Origin: Paramecium tetraurelia
Taxonomy: Eukaryota > Ciliophora > Oligohymenophorea > Peniculida > Parameciidae
Reading direction: 5' to 3'
NCBI RefSeq assembly: GCF_000165425.1
Contig: NW_001799488.1
Coordinates: forward strand, 1-64,000
Length of the DNA stretch: 64,000 nt
Each line of letters opens with the position of its first letter. Position 1 is the stretch's first letter. The position numbers and the translations under genes were made by a program. Positions 1 through 12,133 of this stretch are shown piece after piece. The notes under the pieces were generated by a model. The model was not told the DNA's origin, did no database searches, and saw nothing but the letters and a program-made list of their open reading frames with translations.

Positions 1-2325
1 TAGCGAAGTGATGTCGATACCGGACCCACATAACCTCCCCTTCCTGGAGAAAAGCATACTGATCGTACATTACTGTTATGTCCCACTAAATTTGCTTTTT
101 CTTGCCCTGTTTTTACATTCCATAAAATGACAGCATTATCCTCATTAACAGAGGCTAATGTAAAACCATCAGAAGAAAAGCACACTTAAGAACTTTATCT
201 CATATTGCCACTTACTTTTGATTTAGATTTTGAGATTTAAATTTCCCATAAACGGATGGACTTATCGACACTACTGGATACTAGTGTGCTTCCATTTGGT
301 GAGAAACATACTGAATATATAGATTCTTCATGACCAATTAGATTAGATTTTTAATTTCCTGTTTTAATATCCCATAATATAACAGTTGTATCCATACTAC
401 CAGATGCTAATATCATACCATCAGGAGAGAAACACACTGATAGGACTGCTTAAGAATGACCATCTAATTTAAATTTTTACCTTTCTAATATAATGTCCCA
501 TAAACAGATAAATTTATCCGCACCTCCAGATGCTAATAAAGTACCATTTGCGGGAGTAACATATAGACAAGATAGCTTTTAGATGGCCATTGAACTATGA
601 CTTTCTTTACTCTGACTCAATATCCCAAGAAACAGATGGAGCTATTTTCATAACCTGATACCAATGCCGCGCCATCAGGAGAGAAACATATTGAATAGGC
701 AATTTCATTCAGAATGTCTAATTTCGATTTCTATTGTGCTGAATTAAGATCCCACAAACGTATAGAGTTATCATTACTACTGGATGCTAAGGTTTTACCA
801 TTAGGAGAGAAACATAAAGATTAAACCCAATTTGTATGAGCCTTTAATTTGGATTTTTTTAAACCTGTCTTAACATCCAATAAGTACATTGAGAAATCAC
901 AACTTCCTGATGCTAATGTATTACCATCTGGAGAGAAGCATACAGATCTGACAGCGCCGGTATGATTATTAAATTTGGCCTTCGTTAATTATCCTGTCTT
1001 AGCATCCCATATTCGAACAGAATTATCATCACTACCTGATGCTATTATAGTGCCCTCAGGAGAAAAGCATACTGATCGAACAGTACTGCTATGCCCATCT
1101 AATATATATTATTCTCGTTCTTCCATTTACAATTAAATAATTATGCATCATTCAAATTAATTCCATTAATGACTACCGTATCAAATTCTGATTTGCTAAG
1201 ATTGCATTTAAAAAAATTTGCTCCAATTAAAGAGGTATTTTTAATCTTTATGCCCTTAAAATTTTAGTTCTTAATATCAACCTCCATCTCAACTAATAAA
1301 CTCAGAGAATTTGATCCGCATTAAACGAATTAATAATCTAAAGAAGTAAGTTCAACTAAAAATTTCAGAAATTGGAGTAGATTCTTTTCTTTAGATATTT
1401 TAGTAATTAGACCATATCTCTATTCCTTGCCAGTTTTGTAATAATAATTCTTTTTATTTAAGTCAGTCTAAAGTATGTTTTTCAAGCTATTAGCAATATA
1501 CATAAATTTGTTGTTTAAATTCTTAAACAACTATGGAGATGATAATTCATCCTAAAAACAGCTTTATTGTAAATATTTTTTATCACAACCCGCTTAAAGA
1601 AATTCAATACAATTTGTTTTTTTTTCCTTTCTTAACATTTTGGTAATCTCAGTAAATATTTATTCATCAATATCTTTTAAGGAAGCTAACACCTCATACA
1701 AATCTTCCTTCCATTCATATAGATAGTCTTCCTATTGAAATAATTTAATACTGTAATAATATTATTATATTTTTACTTAATTTATGATAACTCTTTATAA
1801 TAGCTCTTAAAATTTTTCTTAAGAATACTTATTTATTATTCCATACTTTTCTCTATCCTAACCAAATTCGCACAATATAAATTCTTTTAAGCTACCAAAT
1901 CCTCAAGTTTTTTTCCCTTCTACAATTGATATTAATGTTTCTAAGTCATCAGAAGTTGATTAAGCTAAACTCACATTTTCGACGACAAGATTCCTATACG
2001 AAGAATTGTACTAGAGAATCTTCATTGTTGTTAATTCTATTTATTATGTAACCTATCCCCAAAAATACTATAATGTGTTTTCAGTTTTAGACATCATAAA
2101 TTTAAAAGAGTCTCTAATGGCGATTATTTTAGAAAGATCGTCAATCCTATTTTCATTCAATTTTGTTTTAGCCTTTTCTAGGATCTATTTAATTGGGATT
2201 GTTAGTTTCCAATCCACTCCATGGTCGTAAATACACTCAATACAAAGCTTTCTCAAGCGATTACATTTATGAGGTGCTAGACATATCAGTTCTATTTAAC
2301 GTCCATCATGATTAGGGCATTTCAT
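1..2325 (-). CDS. WD40-repeat protein with N-terminal B-box-like zinc finger (3' end outside window)
   Basis: Read with TGA as sole stop, the minus strand is open from an ATG at 2325 to the window edge. The N-terminus (MKCPNHDGRQ...) has a Cys/His-rich B-box-like segment in the first 40 residues with pairs such as CPNH and CIEC. A long Lys/Gln-rich helical stretch follows (about residues 40-390). From roughly 1100 down to position 1 there are at least nine repeats spaced about 126 nt apart, each carrying a CFSPDG-type turn and a WD-like ending, so this is a beta-propeller. This zinc-finger, coiled-coil and WD40 layout is common in an expanded Paramecium family of unknown function, probably scaffolds. 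The C-terminal repeats lie outside the window. Internal introns were not mapped here. Confidence 0.85.
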
Positions 2326-2598
2326 TGGTTTTTGTTTAAAAAATTAGTAATTTCTATCAAGTATTTATTTTGAAAAATTACTTTTTTATAAAAGGCACTA
2401 CTATGTAGGATTAGAATTTGAAATGGTGTAAGTTAATAAGAAATTATTATTTACTTTTTTTATAAGAGGCAATATATTTATAGATATGAAAGTAAATAAA
2501 CAAAATTTTAAGTAAATCTTTCTAACTACTTTTTAAATTAAACTCATCAAAATGTAGAATTTTTAAAGGACATATTAAATGATGAATAGGCTTAAATC

Positions 2599-3125
2599 AT
2601 GATTCATAACATTATTAGCCAAAATGAAGAAGTTAATCATGATACCTAAGAAGGAATCAATCTTTAACTAGTGAGAATAAATTCTTATATATGCCTAGCA
2701 ATTCATAAAGTTTAATGACTAAGAATAGTAATGAATAGTCAGAAATAATGGCATCCAAAATATCATCAAGGGTAATTGTTAAAGAAGAAATTAATGATAA
2801 ATCAGAGACTATAAATTATAAATTAATTAGTTCAATGATTGCAATTAATAGGGGTGGTTCTCTTATAGCTGCATCATACAATAATGATATCGAAATCCGG
2901 AAATTTAAAGATGGAATTTTGATTGATTAAAAAATACTACTAAAAAGGCATGTATACATGATTAAGAAAGGCTTACAATAATAAATATTTCAATTAAATT
3001 AAAACCCAAAATATCATCTTTAGGATGCTTATTTACCATTTAGCCTTTGCAATCTTTGTGTTTCTACTTTAAATATTAATGCTCTATTTACTTTACTTTA
3101 GAAAGCCCTCAAATAAATTAATTGA
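2599..3125 (+). pseudogene. Truncated fragment of a WD40-family gene
   Basis: An exon from the ATG at 2599 joins, across a 29-nt GT...TAG intron (2710-2738), to a segment around 2739-2950. That segment reads like the region just upstream of the propeller in the expanded Paramecium WD40 family (SSMIAINRGGSLIAASYNND, then a stretch ending in KRHV). No WD40 repeats follow. After about 2950 the frame turns into low-complexity sequence and overlaps the start of the next gene, ending at a TGA at 3123-3125. I read it as the 5' remnant of a duplicated WD40 gene. It could also be a very short expressed protein; family assignment is from recall of the repeat style only. Confidence 0.5.
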
Positions 3126-3849
3126 AAAAAAATAAAATAAAGTGATTCCAATCCTTGAATAAGAACATATGTAATTACATCGATCTCAATCAGTTGAACA
3201 AACAATAAAGAAGGATTTTAGACGTAAAATTAATCGACAGGGAATATAATCAAGTGAAACTGCTATTGAATCAACTAATAAAAATTAATATAAACCTTTT
3301 AAGATTACATCATAAATGTTTACTTCTAAATATTAGATCATTAAAGTCAGTTCTAATGTTGTTACTCTAGATGCTTCTCAATAAAAAGAGTAATTAAAAT
3401 CAATACCTTCAATGCAAGAACTACCAGAAACTGTTCGAGCACAAGATACTAATTTAATAACTATTACAGAATCGGAAAATATTAGAACAGAATTCATAAA
3501 TTCAAGAACAATTTTCAAATTAATTAATAGATTAATAGTATTATAAGGTTTGTTAGGATGCTTCCTATTTTTTCATTTGCATTTTGCATTGGCAAGTCTA
3601 TTGTCATTAATTACAATATGGATACTTAGATTTTTCTAAACAACAAATATTTATATTGATGTTCTCCAATTAATATTATTTATTTCTTTTGATATTACCT
3701 CCTTATGCTTTTTTTATCCAAATGAAATATGGACTTATACTTATTTAGTTTTATTTGCAATCGAAGTCGTATTAGAACTAATAATATTGAACACATAAAA
3801 ATAAAAAAACTTTGAAAATTTACAGGCATCTGCAGAGTAACAAACTTGA
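3025..3849 (+). CDS. Multi-pass membrane protein of unknown function
   Basis: One exon of 275 codons opens with a strongly hydrophobic N-terminal helix (MLIYHLAFAIFVFLLQILML), continues with a polar Gln/Ser-rich middle of about 140 residues, and ends with several hydrophobic helices between about residues 175 and 255. It finishes at the TGA at 3847-3849. The frame stays open upstream of the chosen ATG, so the start is a judgement based on where the first transmembrane helix begins. It overlaps the WD40 fragment in another frame, which suggests the fragment is dead. I do not recognise a family. The C-terminal helices could be a channel or receptor remnant, but nothing specific is visible. Confidence 0.55.
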
Positions 3850-4599
3850 TTTGCTCTTTTATTTGATTTATTTCTATATTGATTTTTCATCTATCTTAAT
3901 TCTGAAGAAAGTTTAAGACAATATCTGAATAGCATTTTTCTTAAATTCTTGAGAACAATATTAGCTATCAATATTTCAAATTGTATTATAAAACAAATTT
4001 TTGTTGTTTTTTATTTAGACCTAAAGACGACATAAAGAATGATAGCGGAACGGCAGTGAAAATTAATTCTATTTTTAGTTCTGATCTTTCAAAATGAACA
4101 CACTTTGCCTCTCAACTCTTTGATATCTTTATTTGATTTCTTACATATAATTTATAACTTGATTTAAAAAGTGGTTGAGATTTATAATCAAACAATTTAA
4201 CGTTGAGATTTAAGAATTGTTCAAATATTTAAATAGAGTCTTCGTAAGACAGTGAGTTCTATCTTTTTAATATCTATTACATTAAAAATCTATAATGCAT
4301 ATTTAGTTTGCCTCTCCCTTACTTTGCTAAATCTTACCGTTTAATTCAGAATTATCTATTTAATTTAGTTAAATCCTTATTGTTCAAACTAATAACATAG
4401 ATTTCTTTGATTCAACTAAATGCAAAAGTCTGTTAAAGTTAAGGCAGAAACCTTCTGCCTTAAATTTACAATTTTTTTAGATGAGTAATGCTATCATTAT
4501 TTCTCCAAGGTATATACCATAAGTTTCTTTGTAAAATGGATTGATGTATTTAAGATTTAATTCATTATTTATTAATTTAAGAAAAACTTATCAATTTAT
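3850..4599. other. AT-rich spacer, no convincing gene
   Basis: Both strands have frequent TGA and no conserved-looking peptide. A perfect short hairpin lies at 4441-4461. The 3' limit of the decayed trichocyst gene that follows is not sharp. Confidence 0.4.
4441..4461. repeat. Perfect 9-bp stem, 3-nt loop inverted repeat
   Basis: The sequence aaggcagaa, a three-base loop acc, and ttctgcctt form an exact hairpin in an otherwise AT-rich spacer. It sits beyond the 3' side of the decayed TMP gene. It could be a transcription end signal, a structured RNA element, or chance. Confidence 0.6.
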
Positions 4600-6122
4600 C
4601 TTTTTTCTCAACAACTCATATTTTCTGATACAAAACAGAGACTCAACTCCAGGGTCATTTATCTTGTTCCTATGAGTAAATGAATTAGCAGCATATTAAG
4701 TTATAGCTGTCTAATATTCAGAATTGTTGTTTCGCCTTCTCAGTCTCTTCAACGGGTTAGAAGACTCTATTTACCCTTTCCCATTGATGCAGAAATTCAA
4801 TTGTTCAGAATTATTTTTAGTGAGAGGAGACTGTATTTATTTTCTTGAATGAGGATAAGAGAGAACAAACATTCTTCTAGCATCTACTGTAACTGATTTC
4901 GATCTGAGTTAGTGAACAATTGATCGATGCTTTTATTTTAGGATTGGTGAATAGGAATGAGGGTAATAATTCATTATTAATATTAATCTATGGTTTTCAT
5001 ATTAATCAATTCTTATCACCTACAGCATATCATTAGTAAAGTTATTCTCTAAGAGCTCTTAACGTTTTATTGACTAACCCAATAGTATCAGAAACAACTT
5101 ATCGATCAGAATCTCTATTGAAAATTAATAACATAAATATTCTTTAAGTATACCCTACAGATCTAGCATTGATTCCAGCTATCTGTTCTTCTCATAAGAA
5201 GTAAATCAAGTCTCTAGTTGGTGTTTTCCAATAAAGCTTCCATTTATCTAATGATGTCAGAGACGCTTGCAAAATTGGATTCAGTATTGCTAATTCAGAT
5301 TCAGCTACTGTGAGAGGATTAACCAAACATTTTCTTGTTTGTTATAAACCTCTACTCTCTTGTCTTCTGCAAATCTTTGTGAACTTAACGAATCGCTATC
5401 TTCACTAATTAATCTGTCGAATAAATCAACCATTATATGAAGTATCTTAGGTAGTTATTACTTTTAAATTGTAGTGTCATAAAACTTTGTTTTGCTTGCA
5501 ATTTGACTCAATAATTTCATAACTAGAACAAATCTCTAGAATTTGATAATTTCTTTATGATTCCTTAATATAATTCGAAAGAAATGAAATATTCTCCTAT
5601 GAGATTTCTTTTTTTAATGGATTGCTTACTTCTCAACTAAAGATGAAGTGGCTTCAACATTGGCTTTTATAATATTTCTTGATTCAGTCAATACAGCAAT
5701 GACAGTGTTATGATCAGCTGCAAACTCTTCTAAATCTATATGCTAAGCTACTCTCTCAGCATCTAGCTCATCAATTTCCTTTTGATATCCTAAACCATTA
5801 TAATTTCACTCTGTGACTAATCCAGAGAGAATAAGCTTTCTTGGATATATATCACCTTCAAGTCTTGCTTCAAGAGAGACTCTTTCAGAATCAGTATTGG
5901 CTATGTCGTTATCATAAACTGAAATGTCATCATTGCAAGCATCCTAAAATACTTTTTCTTCAGCATCCTCCATTTATTCCTTTTAATATCTATCTTCCAT
6001 GTCTGAGAGTTTATTAATAATCTCCCAAATTGTAAAATTAATCTTATGAATCAATTGATTGTGTTCAGTTTCTGTTTAGTCAAAGCTGTGTAAGCAAGAA
6101 CTAATAAAAATATTTCTTTCAT
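4600..6122 (-). pseudogene. Decayed trichocyst matrix protein (TMP) gene
   Basis: From the ATG at 6122 the minus strand encodes a secretory start (MKEIFLLVLAYTAL) and then blocks typical of TMPs: NDIANTDSERVSLEARLEGD, then LDAERVAQHIDLEEFAADHN and VIAVLTESRN. Family knowledge: TMPs are preproproteins, cleaved to short coiled-coil polypeptides that crystallise in the extrusive trichocyst core. Here the frame is broken by an in-frame TGA at 5816-5818, which no GT...AG intron removes cleanly. Further stops and frame changes follow between 5600 and 5100, although TMP-like segments (for example SQIASKTKFYDTTIQK) are still readable. The downstream limit near 4600 is approximate. I infer a dead copy. 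A heavily mis-assembled gene is the alternative. Confidence 0.7.
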
Positions 6123-7306
6123 TAAACAAGCATCCCATATTCATTATTAAGTAGTTTTATGTTAAATGTAGATTACCACCCTCAAACAGGTTATAAAATA
6201 AATATATTTTAATTTCTCATATTCTCAATTTTTAATTCATCCTATTGTAAAGTTTAAGCTATCATTTTTCATATATTCAATTATTCACTTTCAATGAATA
6301 TTTTAAATGAAAAACTTTTTGTCTGATATATATCACTAATTTATTTAAATAATCATGTTTATAATTACAAATATTAGATATTTGATTTGCTTTCCAAAAA
6401 ATGGGTAATTTTTTAAGTTGAACAAAAGCATCTAGTCACTCGAATTTGATTCTGATTCTAATCTGAAATCAATTATTATTCGGTTCAAAAAATTAGACAT
6501 CTTCTTTAAGGAATTAATGAATCTATACTGCCCATACTATTTACTTTCTAAAATACTAAATAATTTAAGATAAGAGCATAAATTTTCAAATTAAAAGCAA
6601 TAGCTATTTGAATTACACAGTAAGGTTTTTAAAGAATAAAGTTGTTAAGTAATACTCAATCAAGAATCCCTTATGAACTGAAAGATACTATATCTATATG
6701 ATAAATAAATTTTTTGATTAACAACAATTATAAGCATAATCATATATGAAAATAGATTCAATTTTAATTATCCTAATATTAATTTAGTGAATTTTAGGTT
6801 TGTTTTGAGTCCACTAAATTTATTATAATATACTGATCCTGAATTTAAATAATTAATTCAAATAAAATCTTCTTACTTCTACATAATCTGCAATGCTGCT
6901 TACTAAATTATTTATTATTCATATGAAACTATTTAATATAATCTTTTGAAGTTATTCCAAACTTTTAAGATAATTAGAACCTACCTTTAATATTAATAAA
7001 TATTTAGAGATATCACAATAAAACAAAGGAAACAACTAAACTCTTTGCCCAGTCCAATTCTATAGAAATCTAATTATAAAATTATTTACAAATACAATAA
7101 TAATTAAATAGATCTTATAAAATTTCATTAGATGTGTGTAATTTTTAAATCTTTCTATATACATCTAAATTTTAACTTTCCATTTCTAATTTTCATTAGA
7201 GGTACTTTAATAAACCTCTTTGAGTGGGTCTATTCCTTAAAGAGAATTTAGAATTTATTAAACAATTAATATATTCGTTTTTTGAAAACATTATTAAAAT
7301 AAAATA
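6123..7306. other. Long AT-rich intergenic region between TMP loci
   Basis: About 1.2 kb with dense TGA in all frames and long A/T runs. No protein-like block was found on either strand. It lies between the 5' ends of the decayed TMP gene (minus) and the intact TMP gene (plus), so it would contain both promoters. Confidence 0.5.
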
Positions 7307-8508
7307 ATGAAGTACATTCTTGTGTTGGCTTTGATTACATTCTCATATGCTACAACCTTGACAGAAATGTCAGAAAAACTTTCTTAATATGGAGATCATC
7401 CTTTTGGAAAATCAATGGTCAATTTGGTTACAGTTAACATGAAAACAGGTGGTTCCCTCAATGAATTGAAATAACTCTTATAATAAATTAAAGATGAACT
7501 CATTGCTCTTACTTAATTGCAAGATTCAGAAAATGCTACATTCACTCGTAGAAGTCAAGTTGATTTGGCTAAATTATAAGCTACACTTGAATAAGCATAA
7601 GCAGATTTAGACAATCAAAGAGAAGAGTAATCAAGCTTAAGCAATGAATTAGCTACACTTTAAACAAGAGTGAAAGAGGGTAATTAAATTAATTTTATTT
7701 TATTGCAGATTAAGCTGCTTTGGATAGAAACAGTAGAGGAAGTGGGGATGCTCAATCTAGGCTTGATGTTGAAAATGCTGATTTTGCTACTAAATACTCT
7801 GATTACAATGATGCCATTTTAGCATGTAAAGAAGCATAAAGATTATTATTGAACTTGAGAGGTGAAGGAGCATCTTTAATTTAACTTACGTATTTCTTTG
7901 ATAATTACCAATTTAGTTAGGATACAAAGAGCAACCTCATCTAAACCAAAGAAAACTTTTAAAAAATAAAAGAGATATTGGAGGCTCATACCAAAAAAAG
8001 CTCCTTAACGTTATTCCAACCAATCATTGAAGGACTAGCTGAAATGACCACAAAGGTTAATCCAGAAACTTTGAACAATGTTCTAAGTTTAGTAGCTCGT
8101 TTGATTACAGCTCTCTAAGAAGGTTAAGATTAATTAGAGTCTAATCACAAAACTTAAGTAAATTTTAAATTCATAATAAAAGGTTGATAATTTGACAAGA
8201 TTGGGTGATGATTTGAGAAACGAGAAATAAACCTTATAGGTTTCTTTAGCCACTGCAAACAATAGACTTAAAGAAATATAATCAAGATTAAATGAATTAG
8301 ATGGATTGATCAATATTTCAAATGCTTTAGTTGAGGTTACGCAATTAAACATTTAAGATGCCACTAAAATCAATGAATTAGAAGATGCTGAATACAGTAA
8401 TTAAAAGGTCAGCAGGTATATAATATTATATTATTTCTCTATAGATAAACTGAAATTGATATAGTTGATAGATTAATTGAATACATCAATTAAAAATTAT
8501 CAGAGTGA
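7307..8508 (+). CDS. Trichocyst matrix protein
   Basis: Predicted 372-residue precursor with a signal peptide (MKYILVLALITFSYATTLTE) followed by FGKSMVNLVTVNMKTGGSLN, the characteristic start of a mature TMP. The rest is Gln/Glu/Leu-rich coiled coil interrupted by segments such as FQPIIEGLAEMTTKVNPETL. Three introns were resolved: 7680-7708 (29 nt), 8158-8182 (25 nt) and 8416-8444 (29 nt). The spliced length is 1,119 nt, an exact multiple of three, ending at TGA 8506-8508. TMPs are sorted through the regulated secretory pathway into trichocysts, proteolytically processed, and assembled into the crystalline core that expands on discharge. Length is in the usual TMP range of 350-400 residues. 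It is the only fully intact TMP gene in the window; the neighbours are decayed or truncated. Confidence 0.88.
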
Positions 8509-8591
8509 TTCGATACAATTATATAAAAAATATCATTATCATTCTAATATTATTTTCTTATGAATTTAAAGTTTTTTGAAAAAAGGTATAA

Positions 8592-10176
8592 TCAAGATAG
8601 TCTTTCAATATTGTTACACGATTACAGTTTTAAACCAGGTCCTTAAAAAGGAAGATGTACTGGGGAAACCGAAAAATCATCATCTGCATCATCTAATTCA
8701 GATTCTTCATAAAACATTTTGTAGATTGACTCCCTTCTAATGATTCCTTAATTGTCCTATTTATTTTTTCTATACAAAAGAGTGATATCAGCCTTTGACA
8801 TCTTTATATCAATTTTTAGCAATATTTGCTCGAATTTATTTAGGCTGATTTCCTAATTTTATGAAACTCCGCACTAAATAATCATTTTAAGAAATACCTC
8901 TTTACATATTTCAATAATTGAAATCGAATTTAATCTTAATCGAGTTATTAGATCATCCAACAAATCATCAATTTTAGATTAATCTTGCTAAGTTAATAAT
9001 GGACTACAAAATTCTAAAACTTAAGCTAAGATTATCTATTAAAATGATAGATATTTCTTACATCATTTTAACTAAACCATAACAAAACACATTCAAATGG
9101 AATAGTATCTCTATTGTTATGATTTAGCTTATTAAATACTATTTCTGCATCCTCTAATGTAAATTATTTATCAATAGATTATAAAAGTAAATTGAGATCA
9201 TCAATATTTAACTTTTTTGGAAGTAAAATATTTTAAATTAATTAATTTATGTTAAATTTTCTTATTTTCATGATATTTCTTATTCTGGTGATTATTTATT
9301 GAGAATTACCATCTAATTTTTGAAATGGATTTGATCGAAATATACTATGATTGTAAATGTCGACCCAATCTATTCTGTCTTTTTCATTTATTTCAAGACA
9401 ACTCTTAATAAATGATTTGCTGACATCACTCACAAATGGTTAAGTCGGAAACTCTAGAGTTTCCTCATAAATTTTTTTTAGAAGTTTCTGAGACGTTTCA
9501 TGATACCAAGGGGCTATATGTTTATCAAATTAATTACTTGCGCCATATAAGCTTTCGTAAAACAATATTCCGATTGACCATATATCACATTTACTTGTAT
9601 AATTACTATGCTATTAAACTTAAGGACTCATATACAAAGGTGTTCCAACACATTAATTCAACATCTTTTACTTAGAGATTTAAGTTGCCAAACCGAAATC
9701 TCCAAGTTTAAACACTCCATTGCTATTCAATATATTAGCTGGTTTTATGTCTCTATGTACTATCCCATACTTTAATAAAATTTAGTATCCAGAAAGAATA
9801 TCACGAAGAATTTTAATTGCCTCTTTTTCGTTAAGCTGTTATTCCTTCAATATCTTCTTCAAATCCCCCTGTTGACAAAGTTCTTATATTAAGTAATAGT
9901 TTGACTGGCTTTCACAAACATCAAATAGCTTTACAATATTTTTTGAACTAAGTTTCTTCAGAATCATCATTTCATTTATGAAAGCCTTCTATGAATAGGA
10001 TTCCCTAAAGTAAAAATAGACGAATACCCTTCCAACTTAGTCTTTTTAACAATTTTAATGGCAACATCAGTTTAAGTATTTTAATCAACTCCCTTGTAAA
10101 CACAACCATAGTTGCCTTTACCAATTACATGGCCTGTATTATAGAAATATTTTTCAATGCACTTATCCTACTACAT
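8592..10176 (-). CDS. ULK/ATG1-like serine/threonine protein kinase
   Basis: Three introns (10005-10027, 23 nt; 9514-9537, 24 nt; 9036-9061, 26 nt) give a 503-residue protein. The kinase domain fills residues 10-270: glycine loop [12 protein letters not shown], lysine in VAIKIVKK, catalytic loop [17 protein letters not shown] in KLGDFGLAT, and activation-segment end [12 protein letters not shown] in place of APE and the GATPWYHET block are typical of ciliate ULK-like kinases. The C-terminal 230 residues are helical with acidic ends ([13 protein letters not shown]). One segment, [15 protein letters not shown], loosely recalls an EF-hand loop, but the calcium-ligand spacing is not convincing, so I do not call it a CDPK. 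It converges on the TMP gene with an 83-bp spacer. Confidence 0.88.
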
Positions 10177-10267
10177 TTACAGATTCGCAATTTAATATAT
10201 ACAAAAAAAAAAGTCAATTAGATTCGACAAACAAGCAAAACGCATACTAATTAAAGATGGAAAAAAA

Positions 10268-10537
10268 ATGTCTTATATAAACTGGTATTTAAATAATCTA
10301 ATTGAATCTAAAGTTCTTCCATTATTAGATTTATTTTTTGATTTACCACAATACAAGAAAGTGAGTTTTATTTAGTAATTAATTATTTATATATAGTAAA
10401 GTTAATTATTAGTCATACTTTCACATTATATATAATGCGATCAATCTTAAAAATAATATGAACTTTTTATTGGTATTCATTTTACTTGGTACATGAATTT
10501 CAATATCTCATAAATATATTAATTTAAAATGATTTGA
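10268..10537 (+). CDS. Small hypothetical protein
   Basis: An exon from the ATG at 10268 (MSYINWYLNNLIESKVLP) joins across a 36-nt GT...TAG intron (10361-10396) to a second exon ending at TGA 10535-10537, giving 77 residues. It is rich in aromatic and hydrophobic residues with no recognisable motif. It starts about 90 bp from the start of the divergent kinase gene. In AT-rich DNA with one stop codon, a frame this short is weak evidence; the intron-like join is the main support. Confidence 0.35.
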
Positions 10538-10847
10538 TGAATTTATTATTTTTTAGTTTCTTCCTTTTTATTGATTTCGATTTAAATAGTGCTTTTTTCT
10601 AGATGTTTCGTTCATGGATTATAAGTAATTCAACAATTTTAGATAATGAGATTATGATAATTAACAAAGCCAGGATTAAATATAAATTTTAAATATGGCG
10701 TTAAAATTGTCTTAAACTGATGAAAAGTAAAAGCAGTTAATTGGAATACTAAACTAAGGATATTTAGTAGTCCTATATAGATATTCTTATAATCACATGA
10801 ATATTATATTTATATAAAGAAATATATTTAAATAAATAAAATTTATA
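10538..10847. other. Spacer without visible gene
   Basis: About 310 bp of AT-rich sequence with TGA in each frame. It would carry the promoter of the acidic Ser-rich gene that follows. Confidence 0.4.
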
Positions 10848-11216
10848 ATGATTAGAGATGATTTGATAATTTCCGACCCAATACGAAAGGTAATAAGGCA
10901 GAACCCTCAATAAAATAGTGAACCAGATATGGAAGAAACTAAAGAAGGTGGCGATACAAATTCTTCTTAATCTGAACAAGAAATGAGTGAATACGAATAA
11001 AGTCTAATCCATGACTCATTGATATCCTCTTTAACTCCAAGTTATTTGCTAATGAGTAGTTACAATTCATATATATCGCGATTCGAATAAATAACCAGTA
11101 GTTCAGGCTCAGATTCTTCAAGCTCAAGTTCAAGTTCGAGTTCAAATTAGACATCTGAGAGCGAGGATGAAGATGAGGAAAGGAAAGAAAATTTATCTGT
11201 ATCAATTTCTGAATGA
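10848..11216 (+). CDS. Acidic serine-rich protein
   Basis: Single exon, 122 residues, from MIRDDLIISDPIRKV to TGA 11214-11216. Composition is the main feature: a Glu/Ser/Gln-rich N-terminal half, then a run of about 12 serines around residues 90-102 encoded by mixed TCA/TCG/AGT/AGC codons, then an acidic tail (SESEDEDEERKENLSVSISE). The codon diversity within the serine run argues that the protein, rather than a DNA microsatellite, is under selection. Acidic Ser tracts are common casein-kinase-2 targets and occur in nuclear and ribosome-biogenesis proteins, but no specific function can be assigned. Confidence 0.65.
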
Positions 11217-11607
11217 TATATAATTATTTAATCAGCTTTTATCATGCAACAACAGATTCATTACTGCATTTTTAGTTGTACTCATTTCCGGCAAAAAATA
11301 ATTGCTATGGAGATAACAATATATGGATGTATGTGTATTACATTTGGATGTTAATATATCTAATTACAAGATTATTAAATGCTATTAGTAGTGCTATTTG
11401 CAATTAATATTGCTATCCTTTTGATTAATAGACCAACTTTGAGGCTAAGAATTTTTTTTATTAATATGAAGTTTTGTGAAATGCTTTGAATGAGGTAATT
11501 ATTACTCATAAATCAGTGTATTAATAATTTGTCGACATTTCCATTTAAATTTGACTCTCCCTCCTTTTAGAGGGGCATCCTATTTTTAATTTTTTAATTT
11601 TTAATTT
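11217..11607. other. Spacer with one weak short frame
   Basis: An 81-codon frame at 11244-11489 contains one hydrophobic stretch (LLVVLFAINIAILLI). A frame of that length is expected by chance when TGA is the only stop, so I do not call it. The rest is AT-rich spacer. Confidence 0.35.
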
Positions 11608-12133
11608 ATGAAAGGTGGTGCAGCTGTATAATAAAACTCTGTGATTGATAAGATATCAATATTATTGAATAAGATATTTGCATATAGCAATTTAGCAGAA
11701 AGAGAAGGAAAAGGAATTTGCCCAAATATTTTCACACGGTAAAAATATATAAATATACTAGATAGTAAGATATCATCCAGAAATTGGTTTCTCTGCAAAG
11801 AATGGGAGTAAACGATGAGATATTTGTTACGGGATTATTTTTGGTTGACCGTCTGACAACAAATAACAACTTTTACCTAAATAAAAGGAATATTTACAAG
11901 TACCTAATTATATATATTTGGAAAGTCTTCTGATGACAGCCATCATTCTCTGTCTTAAGATGTATGACGATAACCAAAATGTCTAACACATCTATTCAAT
12001 CATTTTTGAAACCAATAGAGAGATCCTCAACAAAATGGAGAAAAAATTCATGAAGCTCATAAAATACTAACTATTTGTGAAAACAGAAGATTTCTTCAAT
12101 TACAGAGCGCGGTTACTTAAATTAAAAGATTGA
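11608..12133 (+). CDS. Cyclin-like protein (Pho80/cyclin-N type)
   Basis: Two introns (11739-11761, 23 nt; 11900-11925, 26 nt) yield a 158-residue protein with an exact triplet length. The central part reads LVSLQRMGVNDEIFVTGLFLVDRL, and just after the second splice LLMTAIILCLKMYDD, which together match helices of a cyclin box in the Pho80/P/U-type group. These small cyclins bind a CDK partner through that box. The length is short for a classical cyclin but normal for the many Pho80-like cyclins of ciliates. The C-terminal KTEDFFNYRARLLKLKD is basic and helical. Recognition rests on the helix pattern, so the subclass is uncertain. Confidence 0.7.

Noticed and set aside
8592-10176. Calcium-dependent protein kinase (CDPK) assignment
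   Set aside because: The C-terminal region lacks properly spaced EF-hand ligands, and the activation-segment and GATPW motifs fit ULK-like kinases better.
11244-11489. 81-codon plus-strand frame with a hydrophobic segment
   Set aside because: A frame this long is expected by chance at this base composition with one stop codon, and neither an intron nor a motif supports it.
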